Source: Strigamia acuminata (Eukaryota; Arthropoda; Chilopoda; Geophilomorpha; Linotaeniidae). Taken from it: a stretch of DNA of 64,000 nt. Both the position numbers and the translations under genes were made by a program. Positions 46,901 to 59,800 of the stretch are shown one piece after another (within the stretch, counting starts at the first letter, position 1; the number at the start of each line of letters is the position of its first letter). A model generated the notes under the pieces. The model had not been told where the DNA came from. It saw nothing but the letters and a program-made list of their open reading frames with translations, and searched no databases. The stretch lies in the NCBI GenBank assembly GCA_949358305.1, contig OX442321.1, positions 9,139,605 through 9,203,604 of the forward strand, in the 5' to 3' direction.

Positions 46901-47340
46901 GTATACTCGAGTTGCACTCAAGAAAGGACCTTACAATCTCTACTCTCATTGGTCGAGCAAGTTTACTGGCGTAGTGCACAGTCTACTGTAGTGTAGTGAT
47001 CCACAAAAGTAGACCCAAACACCAGAATTGCATTACAATGGACAGACATTGCAATCGATTGCCTAGGCAACGGCCTAAAATTCAAACTTCCAGACGAAGT
47101 AACCAATAAACACAACAATCATGAGTTTGACATTTTTTAATGTGTGAAACTACATTGTAATGATGGAAATAACATTTTTTATTTAATAAAATCAAAATAA
47201 CAAACTAAATTAGTCATAACAATCACAACAATAAATAAAAAACAAAACTACTTCTCCTAGTAGTATAGAGTTACTAGTAAACTCCTCGACCAATGGGAGT
47301 CGAGATTGTAAAGTCCTTTCTTGAGTGCAACTCGAGTATA
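46901..47340. mobile_element. Foldback element with about 66-bp inverted repeats
   Basis: The segment 46901-46967 (starting gtatactcgagttgcact) recurs inverted at 47276-47340, with a few mismatches. A 308-base spacer separates the arms. The spacer has no coding capacity and includes the inverted word attgcctaggcaac. The structure fits a MITE or snap-back element. No transposase motif or clear target duplication was found. Confidence 0.6.
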
Positions 47341-47434
47341 GTTATCGACTGTGCCGTATAAGTCCGACACGTTGAAAACAGGAAACAAAATGAACTTACT
47401 TCACACTGAGTAAGAAATAGTGTACACTGATAGC

Positions 47435-47617
47435 TAAAAAAAAAACCTTCCCTTCAGTTTAGCTGTTTTAAGTCCATCTGCAGGTAGCATAAAAAAGCCA
47501 TTGGAATTCAATGACATCAGTCTTGGCCTAGTCTCTTAACTCTGGGAGAAAAAAATAAACAGGGCAGATGCTGATGTCATTAAATCTCAATGGTTCTTTA
47601 TGCCTCCCGGTAGACAA
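47435..47617. mobile_element. Degraded relative of the mariner-type MITE at 48.84 kb
   Basis: The left part (aaccttcccttcagttta, then aatgacatcagtcttggcct) matches the MITE at 48841-49036 in the same order and orientation. The right part, 47570-47612, carries an inverted copy of its gcataaa-ccattg-atgacatca segment. It lacks the terminal cagtc/gactg tips, so it is a truncated or rearranged copy. Confidence 0.5.
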
Positions 47618-48840
47618 ACTTACAACCAGCTGTACTGCAGGGAGTACATGGCTGACCGGAAGTAGTCACTCTTCACAGGAGTAGGGGGCGAGGCTTAGAT
47701 GTGGTTTCGGTCATGTGCTTACAATAACTATAGATCTATTCATTCCAGCAGCTCTACTTCAGATTTTGTCACATATCGGGCCCTTCGCCTCTTTCTCGGT
47801 ATAAAATTAGAATATTCCTGTTTGTAAAAAATGCGAAAGCACTTTAAAATGAATAATTTAACACTTTGAAAGCTGTATAAGCTCCCCTTGATGACTATAT
47901 GAAACTTTCCCTTCAGTTTCCCACTTTTTCTCCGCAACAGGCTCATTGCGCGATTACCTGTAGAATGAGGAGTCAGGGTATGGACTAAAGAGCACCTAAT
48001 GATGGCCACACACCAATCGATCCAAGCGTATTTGCTCTGGCAAGTACGTGACCCATTTTTTTCTATCCTTTTTTCAGACACACCCAACAAACCATGACCA
48101 ATTCTTCATTTGAAGACAACACCTCTTTCTTGGAAATTAGGACATTAAAAGGTGGACCGCCCTTTGTAAAAACGCCACAATTTCAGCCCTAATTTCCAAG
48201 ATTAAATCAACACACTACAAAATAATCCTTTTGACAACATGAAACAATTAATGAATTCTCAATGTTCGGAACAAAAAACCGTTGACAGTAATCTCTAAGA
48301 AAATTGATTTCACCCTTGTTTGCACATGAATGAACAAACGAATAATTAGAATTCAGTGCAGCGACCGTAGGTGTGACTGCACAAAACAACGTCAATAATA
48401 TATATGATTAAATTACTAAAAACATAAAAACACTTGGTCAAGTGCAAACATTTCTTTGCATCTTTTGCTTATCAAAGATCCCTTTCAAAATTACGATGAT
48501 AGATTAAAATAACATCGATCATTGCATTTTCATAACTTCAAGTGATGCACTCAAGATAGTGCAATCATTTATTCATCATTGGTATGGCATTGTTTGTGCA
48601 CTTGAAAAACAAAGTCAACTTTGCCTCTGTTATTTCAATGGGAGTCATGTTAGATTACCACCAATAAGAAAACAACTCCACAGGGTTTTTTATACAGACA
48701 CTACAAACTTTGCTTTCTCTGGCAAATGCACATCAAACTTCTAGTAATTCAGTGGTAAAAAACTCCCATTGTGTTTGTGTGCGATTCTATTCAATAGCTG
48801 TTTCCGTAACAATGCCACAATTACCCGCTATTCAATGTTA
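47618..48840. other. Spacer within the MITE cluster
   Basis: No gene was identified. A minus-strand open frame of 116 codons at 47740-48090 has no recognised motif and no ATG at its 5' end. It also contains another cttcagttt word related to the neighbouring MITE tips. Confidence 0.35.
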
Positions 48841-49036
48841 CAGTCATGGACAAAAAAAACCTCCCTTCAGTTTATCTACCAGGTGGCATAAAAATCCATT
48901 GAGATTCAATGACATCAATCTTGACCTGGTCTCTCGTCTTGCCTTAACAACAGTATTAAAAAATAGACCGAACAAATAATGATAGATAAACTTAAAATAG
49001 CTAAACTGAAGGAAAGTTTTTTTTTGTCCACGACTG
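48841..49036. mobile_element. Tc1/mariner-type MITE, 196 bp
   Basis: The element begins cagtcatggacaaaaaaaac and ends with the inverse, ...gtttttttttgtccacgactg. The terminal inverted repeat of about 35 bases extends into the cttcagttta segment on both sides. It is flanked by the dinucleotide TA at 48839-48840 and 49037-49038, the standard Tc1/mariner target duplication. Cagt-tggacaaaa tips are typical of this superfamily. It is too short to encode a transposase and would need one in trans. Confidence 0.8.
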
Positions 49037-50650
49037 TACATACAGTTTCAGTTTGGATATTTTCAAACCGAAACAGTTCAGTTCAGTCTCAGTTTACGGA
49101 AAACTGACCAAAACCTACCGCAAGACACGGCTTAGACGTAATAGAGGATGTACTGTATACCAAGTTTTTTTTGTGTGGTAATTTAACCAATTTGGTTGCA
49201 ATATTTTACTGATTTGATTTGTTTTGAATTTATTGGTTAGTTTTATGACATTAAATCTCTGATTTGTTTTCATGGAACTTTTATCAAGTTTTCAGAGTGC
49301 TTTTTTCCAAAACTTTATTTCAAATTATATTACAAATATATTTTTATCCACACTTATGTATTGAAGGAAACCCAAACCATATGAAAATTTAACACACTGT
49401 CTGACTTCAAATTGACCGTAACTTAATAACTGATGAATTTCTCGAATTGCTTCCAAAAGTAGAAACCACATTACTCCAAGTTTCCCAAGATACATCTAAA
49501 ACCTTAAACAATTTTCCATTCCAATAACAAAAAAAATCTTGTGCACAAATCTTTAACCAAGTTAAATCTTCCAGGAAACAACTCTACTTGTTTCCAGCCG
49601 TATTCCCTACAGACGCCACTGTAGCTTTTTTCATTTTGTAAAGTTCTTATTTCATCCAAAGAGTCGGTCTACTGCATCAAACACGTTTCCAAAGATGTAA
49701 TTCACCAAACAAAACCCTTATTGATTACCATTATGTTATTATTGTATTCGCACATAAAAAGAGACATTAAAGGGTGTGTTTTTCAATTGGTAATGACTGA
49801 GCATCTCCACCCATTGCTAATACATGATGGACAGATAGTGTGAGAAAAAATATTGACACAGCACACAAGACACGCACCAGCAGGCAGCAGCACCAACCAT
49901 CGAAAAGCATGATGAGGTCTGATTAATTTGACCAACAGCTTAGGATTATATGGAAAAGGCGGTGAGGGAAAAGGTGGCTTCTTCCACTCATTAACTTCCT
50001 TCATGTTGTCGCCTTTGTACAGAAGGAAATCTAAGCAGCTGGTTCATTGGTTGACCCGGGCACGAGCTCAACTAATCAACTTAACTCCCTCGCGGTGACT
50101 CTCAATTACACCCCATCCACACACTGTACAAGGTATAGCAGTGCAAGCCAAGTCTCGGGTGAATTTGGTTATGGCGAAACCGTCTTATCATAAGCCCAAC
50201 ATTTCCTCCCGATCCTTTCAAGCTTCAATCAACACATGGTTATTTTTTGTACAACAAGAAGGATATATAATATAGCTAGCCTACTACAAAAAAAAGTGTG
50301 TGTAAACATGAAAGTTGTTTTGATTTTTTTTTCGCTTTTTCTTTTCTAAGCCATTAATTTGTGCCCTAATAAACCGCTTTCTGGAACACATCTTTCATCT
50401 TATTTCTTCGTCTATTGATTTGTTGGTTCGATTTGTGTTAGACGGAGGATAAAATTTCGAGTTGTAGGGTTTAAATATTTTTGATTTGGACAGTTTAATC
50501 TGTTCAACAAAATATTCTGCTTTCAGTCGCACTGCACTCGTGCTCACATTTTAAACAACAAAACAAAATGGAGTAGGCTCGGTTAGGCACGATTTTGCGT
50601 ACTATTTTGGCAAAACCGGCATAAACCAAAACTTTGAACGCACCTACAGT
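49037..50650. other. Spacer with one orphan minus-strand ORF
   Basis: No recognised gene. A 73-codon minus-strand frame with its own ATG (50004-49783) encodes a Pro-rich start and then a hydrophobic stretch; see findings. The rest is AT-rich without repeats that I could define. Confidence 0.35.
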
Positions 50651-50812
50651 AGGCGCATTCACAAATGCATATTTAACTTGCAGTTAAACATGAGTTGGTG
50701 TTTAAATGTCGATTGAAAACAGACTAAACAAGCCGCTGTTTCTGAAGCTAGATCGAGATAAGCAGTTTAAAATGCTGTTTAGTCTAATCTCCATGACTTT
50801 ATGAATGCGCCT
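50651..50812. mobile_element. Short MITE with AGGCGCATTCA tips
   Basis: The sequence aggcgcattcacaaa at the left end is mirrored by the inverse of tttatgaatgcgcct at the right end: 15 positions with one mismatch. The interior, about 130 bp, holds partly inverted gtttaaa/tttaaac words and no coding sequence. The family (hAT or PIF-like) could not be decided, because no target-site duplication is clear. Confidence 0.5.
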
Positions 50813-53800
50813 TGTACATTTTTCATTTAAACAGCCTTTAAATGGCTGTCTAAAATATGCATTCAGACTGATTTAAAGAAGATAAACCACACGAAAAGCC
50901 TTGTCTAACAATTTGAAACTTGTCGATAGCCTGCACGACGTTTCTTCCTGCAAAGAAACAACACGTGTTTTTTCTTCTGTAGTATGTGAAAGAAAAATAA
51001 GAAATGAAAGTTAAAAGAGGAGAAATGTTTGTTGATCTACAATTCAATGTAAGTGTGTCATTAAAAAGCACCTGGTGCTGTATTCTTCCGATCCCCCATT
51101 CTTTAGCTTCCAGTTTTATGGTTTAAAATAAAATGCTCGACTTTTTTCCTTCCACTTCTCCTCCCTCTCTCAAGCGGATTTGTTTTTCTTTGAAGAATGT
51201 AATTCCCCTTTTGAATAGCTTTGACTTCCGCCAGCATGGACTCGGTTCACAATTATGCGCTCTTTCATTCCTACGCCATTCTTTTTGCCAATAATTCTTA
51301 AATTCTTAAACCATCACGTCGAGAAAAATAAAAATCCAATCCTAACGACACTTCCCCTTTGCTTTCAAAAAGACTTTAGTTCGGAGAGACTTTCCAAACA
51401 ATTCATGTATATTTTAGTGCTCAAATTCAACTTTTATGTTGGTCTTCTGCTCCATAAATAACGCTAAGCACGTTGATTAATAAAGAATAAAGGAAAAGAT
51501 CCATATCCGCACCGGATTGTTTAAAACTTCGAGTGAAATTGGCACTGACCGAAGCCTTTACCAAGCAATAAAATGGATTCATTCTGCTAGAATTCCATCA
51601 AAAATCCAGTAAATCGTGTCCTCGCCGGTCTTTCCTAGTGCATATGACAGTGAGTAAATCAATTCTTCACTTCCAATGGCCTAAAAATACACTAAAAGCA
51701 GACACTCATTTTTCAATCTCGAAAAACTTTATTTTTAACCCATTTCTGCATCCCTCATTAACTCCAGTTATAGTGCCCCTCTTTCCACTTTACCCAATCA
51801 CTCTCTTATCTTTGCAAATGTCACATCCGTCTTTGCTTGCCATAACACAAACCATCACTTTGTTGGAAGCTAATTTCACATTTTTGTGACTCCAAACCCT
51901 TCAGACTTTGCAAAAACATCGATTTCTGTTAACTGTCTCGCGTTGCGTACAACTGCTTTGCAGATTCACTTTGGTTGCTCACATTAGGCGCCAAAAAAAA
52001 GCACAGAGCGCCCCCTGCAGTCATGCACATGCCTAACTCCGCAATTGATCGCTTCCGGGAGCTGTTAAAACAACTCCTGCTCATGCATTTCTTTTGTCTG
52101 ACGAAATGGAGACGAGAATATCGCATTACCAAAGTCACACACCAAAAAAAGGAAAAAGTCTCCCAATTAGTCCTTTTATTTCATTGAAAAAAAAATTTCC
52201 TTTCTGCTTCTCCTCGCTCGAGGTGAAATAAAATGCCACAAAATTTATTACCCTTTAACATTCTGTAAACACAATTAAAATCTTTTCCCTGGTCATAATT
52301 AATTAATCAAATTCAGATTTACTATACTCCACGGCTTGTGGTTAGTTGCAAGAAAAGATGTAAATTGGGAGTCACGCTTTTAATTAATTTTTTCTTCTTT
52401 CTGCAGCGGACTGGTGACTTTATTGCGCAAGATGCAATTATTTTGCAGTTCCATTAAATGTTCTCTCCACTGCTTAAAATGTCATCCAACTATCATTAAG
52501 GTTAAAAGGAATTATTTTCTACGAAACCACGGCAAAAAAAAACAATTCAAATGACTCAACATATTTTTATCTTTACATTAATTCAAATGTTTACTGTTTG
52601 TTTGTTGTTGCTTTTGTTCTTTGTCATCACGGACAAATAAACATTCTCAAGGCTGACGCCGATATATTTTGTGGGTCAAGTTATTACGGTATCTTGATAG
52701 ATGTCAGAGTTGATGTATGATAAATTTGTCGCGGGGAAACTTGAGGAGATTGGTTTCCTTGTTGAATATACAGCACCGCATGCTCATAAATGTAATCATT
52801 AACATCACATTGTTCCTTCGATGTTCCCCTCACGTGTATAAGTTGATTTTAATAAAGGTCAAAATCAAACCTTGTGTAGTAATATATTTTCTATTCTATT
52901 TATTTATGTAAACTTAATAAAGAATGTTTAAATAACAAATACAATACAATACAATAGTTTCATCCCAAAGGATCGTTCGTACGGATTTAAAATTAACAGT
53001 TTTTATTTATGTAAATTTATATTTAAAAATGAAGATTTAGTTATTAATCCATCGCTTCTTTCTGCATCGGCTTAATTTTTTTAAGATTTATGTGCCAGAT
53101 GCGTATCAGCTAAATTTTTACGATTTTTTTCTGTTGTTTCGGATCGAAGATAAACTCATTTATTCTCCAGAATTATGCAAACATTTTTCAATTTTAAAAC
53201 CGCTGGCTACCTATAAACATTAAACTCCGCCAAAAGTGTCTTACACCGCTCGTGTAAGTGCTCAACTTCCAAGTGGAAACTCATTAAACTTTCTCTTCAA
53301 TGATTTTCAACACACAAAAGGCCTTAATTCGACAGACAGCTTCCTTGTCGCTTTTACGCCTTCACACAAAAGCAAACCCTCACAACTTGAAAAACATATT
53401 TCCTAATCTGTAACAACATAGAAAAAAATAAAAATAATAAATACGGAGTATTTTTTTTTAAATATAAAGTTATTTCTGATCATTTAACAACATGTATCTG
53501 CAAACCCGTCTTCATCCAACATCATTTGTATTCCCCTTATCAGCGTGCAACAATTTCACATTTTCTTATCCCATTTATCCCGCCCATTTAACACCACACG
53601 ACTTTCCATCTCACAAACACAATCCTTTTATTCCTAAAAAGTTAAAACTCGCACCCAAACTAAAAGCTAACGTAATTATTACCTCGAAATATTAACAAGT
53701 CGTCAAAACCAGTTTAGTGTTATTACCATAACATATTCGCATCAAATTATGTCGTTAAATTGTTTTTACTCGTCATTTTTCTAAACTGGACTAATTTCTC

Positions 53801-56800
53801 CACCAAATCCCTCGACAGACAAGAATACTGAACCCGTAATTAAATGTGGTCTCGGTTGACGAACATCACTTCATTTGGCTAATTAGAGCGAGGGCTTTTC
53901 AAGAAACGAGGCGCTCGTCAAAGGATGTTGGATCAAGCCATCAACCTACATATTCAAGTGGAATAACAACACAATATAAAACCCAATTCAACTCTGAAAA
54001 CCCGTGTCGATAAAGTCTGCTTGATTCCCAGTGCATTTTTTCCCTTTTCATCTTAATCATCCGCTTCAAACTAAGTGACGACAATTTGACACGTGGTTTA
54101 ATTATGCATAGATTTTCGTTTGCTTATTGATTTAATGCGTCGGAATTATGGTATTTAAGTCTAAATATACCGTTTTTAATTACAGGAAATAATGTGTGTG
54201 CATAAAAAAGTATGTTTTTATTCGACCTGTCGATAAATTTCGTGAATATTCGGTGTGTGTGTCATGCTTTTATCTGTGCTGTGCAAAAATTGCGTATTGA
54301 TTTATTTATGAAGAGAAAATTCGTATCCAAAAGTGGGAAAGTGCACGAACTGTAAATCAACAATTTGGTTGAATGTTTGGTTTAGGTATATGCAATTTTT
54401 ATTATAATATGGTTTGATTTAAATTTTTATAACAAACGAGAGCCATCTTCGTAGCATTTTACATTGTAAATGAGAACATTTGCAACACGCTTTTTAAATA
54501 TTCATTATTTCTTTATTTTAATTACAAACTTTTACCAAACCTATAAAAACTTTGTTTTAAATTATAAAGCCTCTTCTTTCCCTTCCACGATATATTTTCA
54601 ATAACAAAAGCAGAGTAACCAAAATCCACTGCAAAAAAAATGACATTCCTTTCACGAAATTTCATTTTAAAACTCTAAAATCACATTCTTGCTCCTTAAT
54701 TTTTTCAAACATCAATAAGAAAGATTAAAATGAATTTTCCCTCATAGATCAAAGTGCTCTGCAACGCCGAAAATAAAATTAGAGAAAATAACTTCATGAT
54801 GTTCAACAAGCTAATATTTAAATCAAATGGACTGGTAGCCATTTTGCTTAAAATGTGGGCCAAACGTGGGTCAAATGTGGAGCAAAGGAGCCTTAAAGTC
54901 AAAAGTCGCCCATATCGTAAACGTGCGAGTTAATCCATGATTTGCCTCGTGCCCATAATCCCAACCAATAAACACGCAGCGCCTCCATTTTCACTAATGC
55001 ACAACTGAAGTAACCGCCCAGTGCACACATCTGCACTTCTCCTGGCTTTCTGCTATAAAGTGCAGGCAAAATAGAAAGTGCACCACTTTCTGTGAATGCA
55101 AAATCTCATACAACAAGCAAAATTATTGCCTTTCCAATAAAAAAAACCATTGAAAACTCTTATCAATTTACCCCAGCAAGTATTTCTTAATCAATAATAG
55201 AAAAACATGTGTTTCTGGCGCTTGTATATTATTATTTCAATACAACAATCTTTCTAATGCTTAACGTCTTGTCCACAGCAATGATGTAAGAAATTTTTCT
55301 TAACATTTGTGCACCCTGAATATTAATAAACATATATTTTTTTAATTTTAAAATTGTATTACGTAAAACCGAATTGTGCCAAGCATAGTTATGATATTTT
55401 ACCTTGGTTTAGATGTATTATGCAATCCAATTTTTGAATCATGCAGTCGTTACATCATCTTTACAATTTTTTAGTGAACAATGTCAGGCCTTTTGCGATC
55501 GGATGATTCAGTTCGAAGCAGTCCCCATACCCGATATTCAGGTCAGGTGTCCGCTTCGAGCATCCGCAGCCGCAATTCCTTCCTTTATTTTGTTCATGAT
55601 TGAACTCCCAAGTTGAGTGCCCCAATTTCTTCTCTGCAAAGCACAAAAAATTTGCTGTGCAACAATTTAATACAATTTTCCTAACAATAGAAAAAAAAAA
55701 AATTTAATTTCTCCTCCATTTCCCAAAAATTAATTTAAAAAAAACAACCTCGCTAATCAAACACCGTTATTGTCTGCAGCGCCGCTCTGGTGAAAGCACC
55801 GAACCTTTTCTTTTTGTGTACAATTACTCAACGCTTAATTATTACTCAGTACTATTTATTTACTGCTTCACCGCAAGAATGAAAAACAAGCTTTGTTTCA
55901 TAATAAATTTAGGAGATACTTCAACGAAACAAAAACAAAGAAACTAACAAAAACTTTTCTGTTATTTACTTATTGAACTCGTCGAGTCTCAATGGAAAAA
56001 AAGAAAGCCAAAAAAAACAAGATAAGACACAAAACAGTCCTCGATTAAACTTCAGTGGTATTAATTTTTGATGATCCACTTGAAGTAGTTTGCAAAAACA
56101 AGTCTCATCAGTAATTTATGGTATACGATCGTTCCCACAGGAATTGATGTATGCCGTATAAATGAAAGATGGCTTCGAATTACATCACTTCCTTTTGCCA
56201 AAATAAACAAGACATGTACTAATTTGATCTTGACGCGCTTTAATATTTCCAACCAGGTTACAACAACATCGCCATTGCACCACCAAGTATACTTAACAGA
56301 AGCCGAAACGAAAACGCAACTGGATTTTCATAATCCCGAGTGAAATGCATATTTTTAGCATCTCAAATGATTGTACTATTGGTGTTATCGAAGCTAAAAA
56401 TACACGCGTTTTCAAACTTAACCATATTAGAACTTATGACATCATTTCTGTGATTACTTAGGACTGCCAATCGTACAATTTCAGCACGCGTCAGCTGATT
56501 TTCGTTAAAATGTACGCAAAAACTGCTAATTAAGAAATTAAAAAAAATTTTTAAGTGTTTTTCTCATCTCACTATCGGATGTAATTAAATCCTGGTTGTC
56601 AGATCCGTTACAACATTGTACGTTTCTTTATTGTACAGATGAATAAGTGCATACTTTGATGCTCAAAATTTGTTTACATCAAGCAAGATGTGAAATATTC
56701 TCATTTTAAACAATCCCATGGATATTTATGGCCGTCTGTTTACATTTGTTTAAAGTCGGCTATCAATTTGAACGCCTTAATCTCTTCAACAAACATTCCT

Positions 56801-59800
56801 AATGAATTCAACTTGAGATCGTTAACGGCACCTCAATATATCAATACAGTAAATAGGAGCAATCAGACAAAAAAAACACTTCTGCATCACAACTCCTAAC
56901 TCCATCAAAGTCGTGTTCCTCCAATTTAAGAAGCAAATATTTACTTTTAAAGCCAGCAAAATTGTCGCGTTTAGAGATTGCTTAGACGGCAGATAGCTGT
57001 CAATCTCGTTCTTCTTGCCATCGCAAATATCTTTCTTTTTTTCTTCCGTACAGGTTCCCCGAGTTAATATATTCTAATCAATGAAATTGAGTTCGTGTCA
57101 TCCCCCTGTGGGTGTAATTGTCAATTATAGTTTTAAAATAAGCATTGATTACAGCAAAATTACACCCAACATTTTCATCCCCATACCTATAAAAGCCAAC
57201 CCGTAAAAGCAATTACCAGTTTATGGCAAAATAACCCGTTGATTCAGCAGCACTCACCACTCGCAAACCGTTTTATAGTTTTAATAAATATTCTAAAATG
57301 TCAAATTAGTGGATTTCCGGAATTCCGGCCTGAGCCCGATCACGTATACGCAGAACCGATATATAAAAAAATGTAGGAAACGAGAAAAACAGGGAGAAAA
57401 AAAAATGTTTACTGAAGACATTTCCCGGACTCTAACCTCTTGCTGGGTAAGTTTCATCAGAAATTTCCTCATCTCCAGCAATCCCCAGGGCAAAAGACGA
57501 CACATTACTTCTATTTAGTGCCCATAAAAATATACAGACCTATTTAGCTACTGGTATTGATGAAGGAAAGCGAATCTTCTAATCCAAACACAAATCAATC
57601 GTCGTTACGCATAAACCTTTGGGTAAAATGACAAATTTTGAAGATGGGAAGCTGAAGGAATTGTTAATGGCAGATGTCCAAAATGAGAGCAAAACGAAGT
57701 TTAAACTCAGGTGCGCTTTATGCACGTGTGAGACAAACTAATGAATGAACATCTCATCTCGACAGGTGGCGCTGGAAATGAATCAGTGTCCCTAAAGGCT
57801 CGGCCACATAAGTCATTAGAGCGTTTGGGTAATTGACAAGTGTGCGTGCCAAAGGGAAAGAGACTGAGCCAAGGTCATCTTGTAATAATCTCGCTCGAGT
57901 CAAGAGTTGAGTGATGACTACAAAAACAGTCGGCGCACTGATTTAGCATTTGCATTACATCATTCAAATGTCTTCGGTTATTTAAAGAAAATATAAAAAA
58001 TAAAAAATAAAATTTTATATACTTTTTAAAACTTTTTATCGTATATCACTGGTTGATTTGTATCCCTTAGTTGTGTGTATATTAATTTTCAAAAAAACCA
58101 CTTCATCTTATCGTTGGCAGGCGTGTTTTTATTGGTACTTGAAGAGACTCGATTCACAGCTCAGGTACTTGAATGAAGAAATAAATATTAAAAAAACTAA
58201 ATATATTGAAAATTTGAATTTTTTATATCGTGATTAATAAATAACTAATATTCTGGTCGGTTGAGCCTTAAGGGGCGCAATTACCTCATGATATAACCAT
58301 GCCACAAACATAGAACGATAAATAATGTAGTGCATTTTCATACATAATATCCTAGACAGGTATTCTGCCTTTCGGCTCAAGACGGTTGCACTCTGGACTC
58401 AATCAATCAATGAATAGAAAAAGAAAAGAAAAGTCTGTGCAATTTGCGCCAAGTCTTACTAAACTGTTTATAGACGAAGCGACAAACTGGGATTGATTGA
58501 ACTCAACTCTTTGGTGGATAAACGAGCAGATTATACGTTTCTTCTTTTAAATTATACGTGGGACTTTGCGAAATTCGATTTAAACACACATTTGTATTGT
58601 AACTACGCATAAAATTCCCTATTATTTAGCAATGAAATCTACGATCTGTGATATTTCCATTTTATGTTGAAATAAATTATATCTACAAAATATGTCGATA
58701 TTGCGGTGAATGGAAAAAAACTTATACATGTTCGGTTAAAATTTGAGGTTGCTAGCATGAATAGAAAAAAGCATTTGTCACATTACATCTGTGCGGTGCG
58801 TTATGCAATACCCGGTTAGTTTGACACAAATACAACATCACTGAGGTTTTCGACGATAGCGACAAAAACTTTGCTACGCAGTTCAGGGTTAGAAGAAAGC
58901 TGGATGTTAAAAAACAAAAAAATAAAATAAAAATAAAAATCTTTTTTTTAATACAGAACAGCTGTTGGAGGCCAGTTTATTGCCTCACTTGAAAGAAAAT
59001 CGAGAAGAACTTCCTAAGAGTGTATTTTATTTAGATTTTAGATCCTCAATTTTTTTGGTTTAATTGACTGTGAACCCAACATAAAAATGAAATTAGCTAA
59101 TAAACAATTCTTAAATAGACAGACCGTACTTCTTTAAAACTAGCAGAACAAATTTTTTATTACCTAAATCACACTGTTTAAAACTTCCACTCGTGTTTAT
59201 AATAAACAACGAGAACAGAAAAGTAAACACTTAAGGCAAAATCGCCATAAAAGAAAATGCAAACATATTTACATAAAATTTAACCTCAAATTCAATTTTC
59301 CAAAATAAACTCGAATTATTAAAGCCGTCCAACTATACAATATATAAAACTGTTTGCTGACCATCCACAGTGTTGATCTATTTTATTACTGTTTGAGAAA
59401 AAGATTTTTTTCCCCAAACATGAAAAAAAAAGGATCTGTACCCGAGATTTTTATATACACATCACAAATTTCAAACTCGCAAATATATTTTTTCCCTTTC
59501 CGCGGCACTCACCAGATGGCGATATTGTTAAACAATATCACCCAAACCACAAACCTTGGCAGGCTTAATACCTTAATTCCACAAATTCCACGAACAAGAC
59601 TAATGAAAGCTTTAAGACACTTTAATTAAGTAAAAAAAAAATGTTTGTTTTTGTTTACATAAAAATTTAATTAAGAAGTCCCAGAAAACCCAAAGAAAAA
59701 TAAAGAACAAAAATAATTTTATTGTGACTACAAATTTATTCACAAAAAAATAAATAATCATCACAACTCCAATTCATCCTCGGGGTTCTCGCGATTAATA

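Noticed and set aside
47740-48090. Minus-strand 116-codon open frame
   Set aside because: No ATG at the 5' end, no transposase or other motif, and it overlaps MITE-related words.
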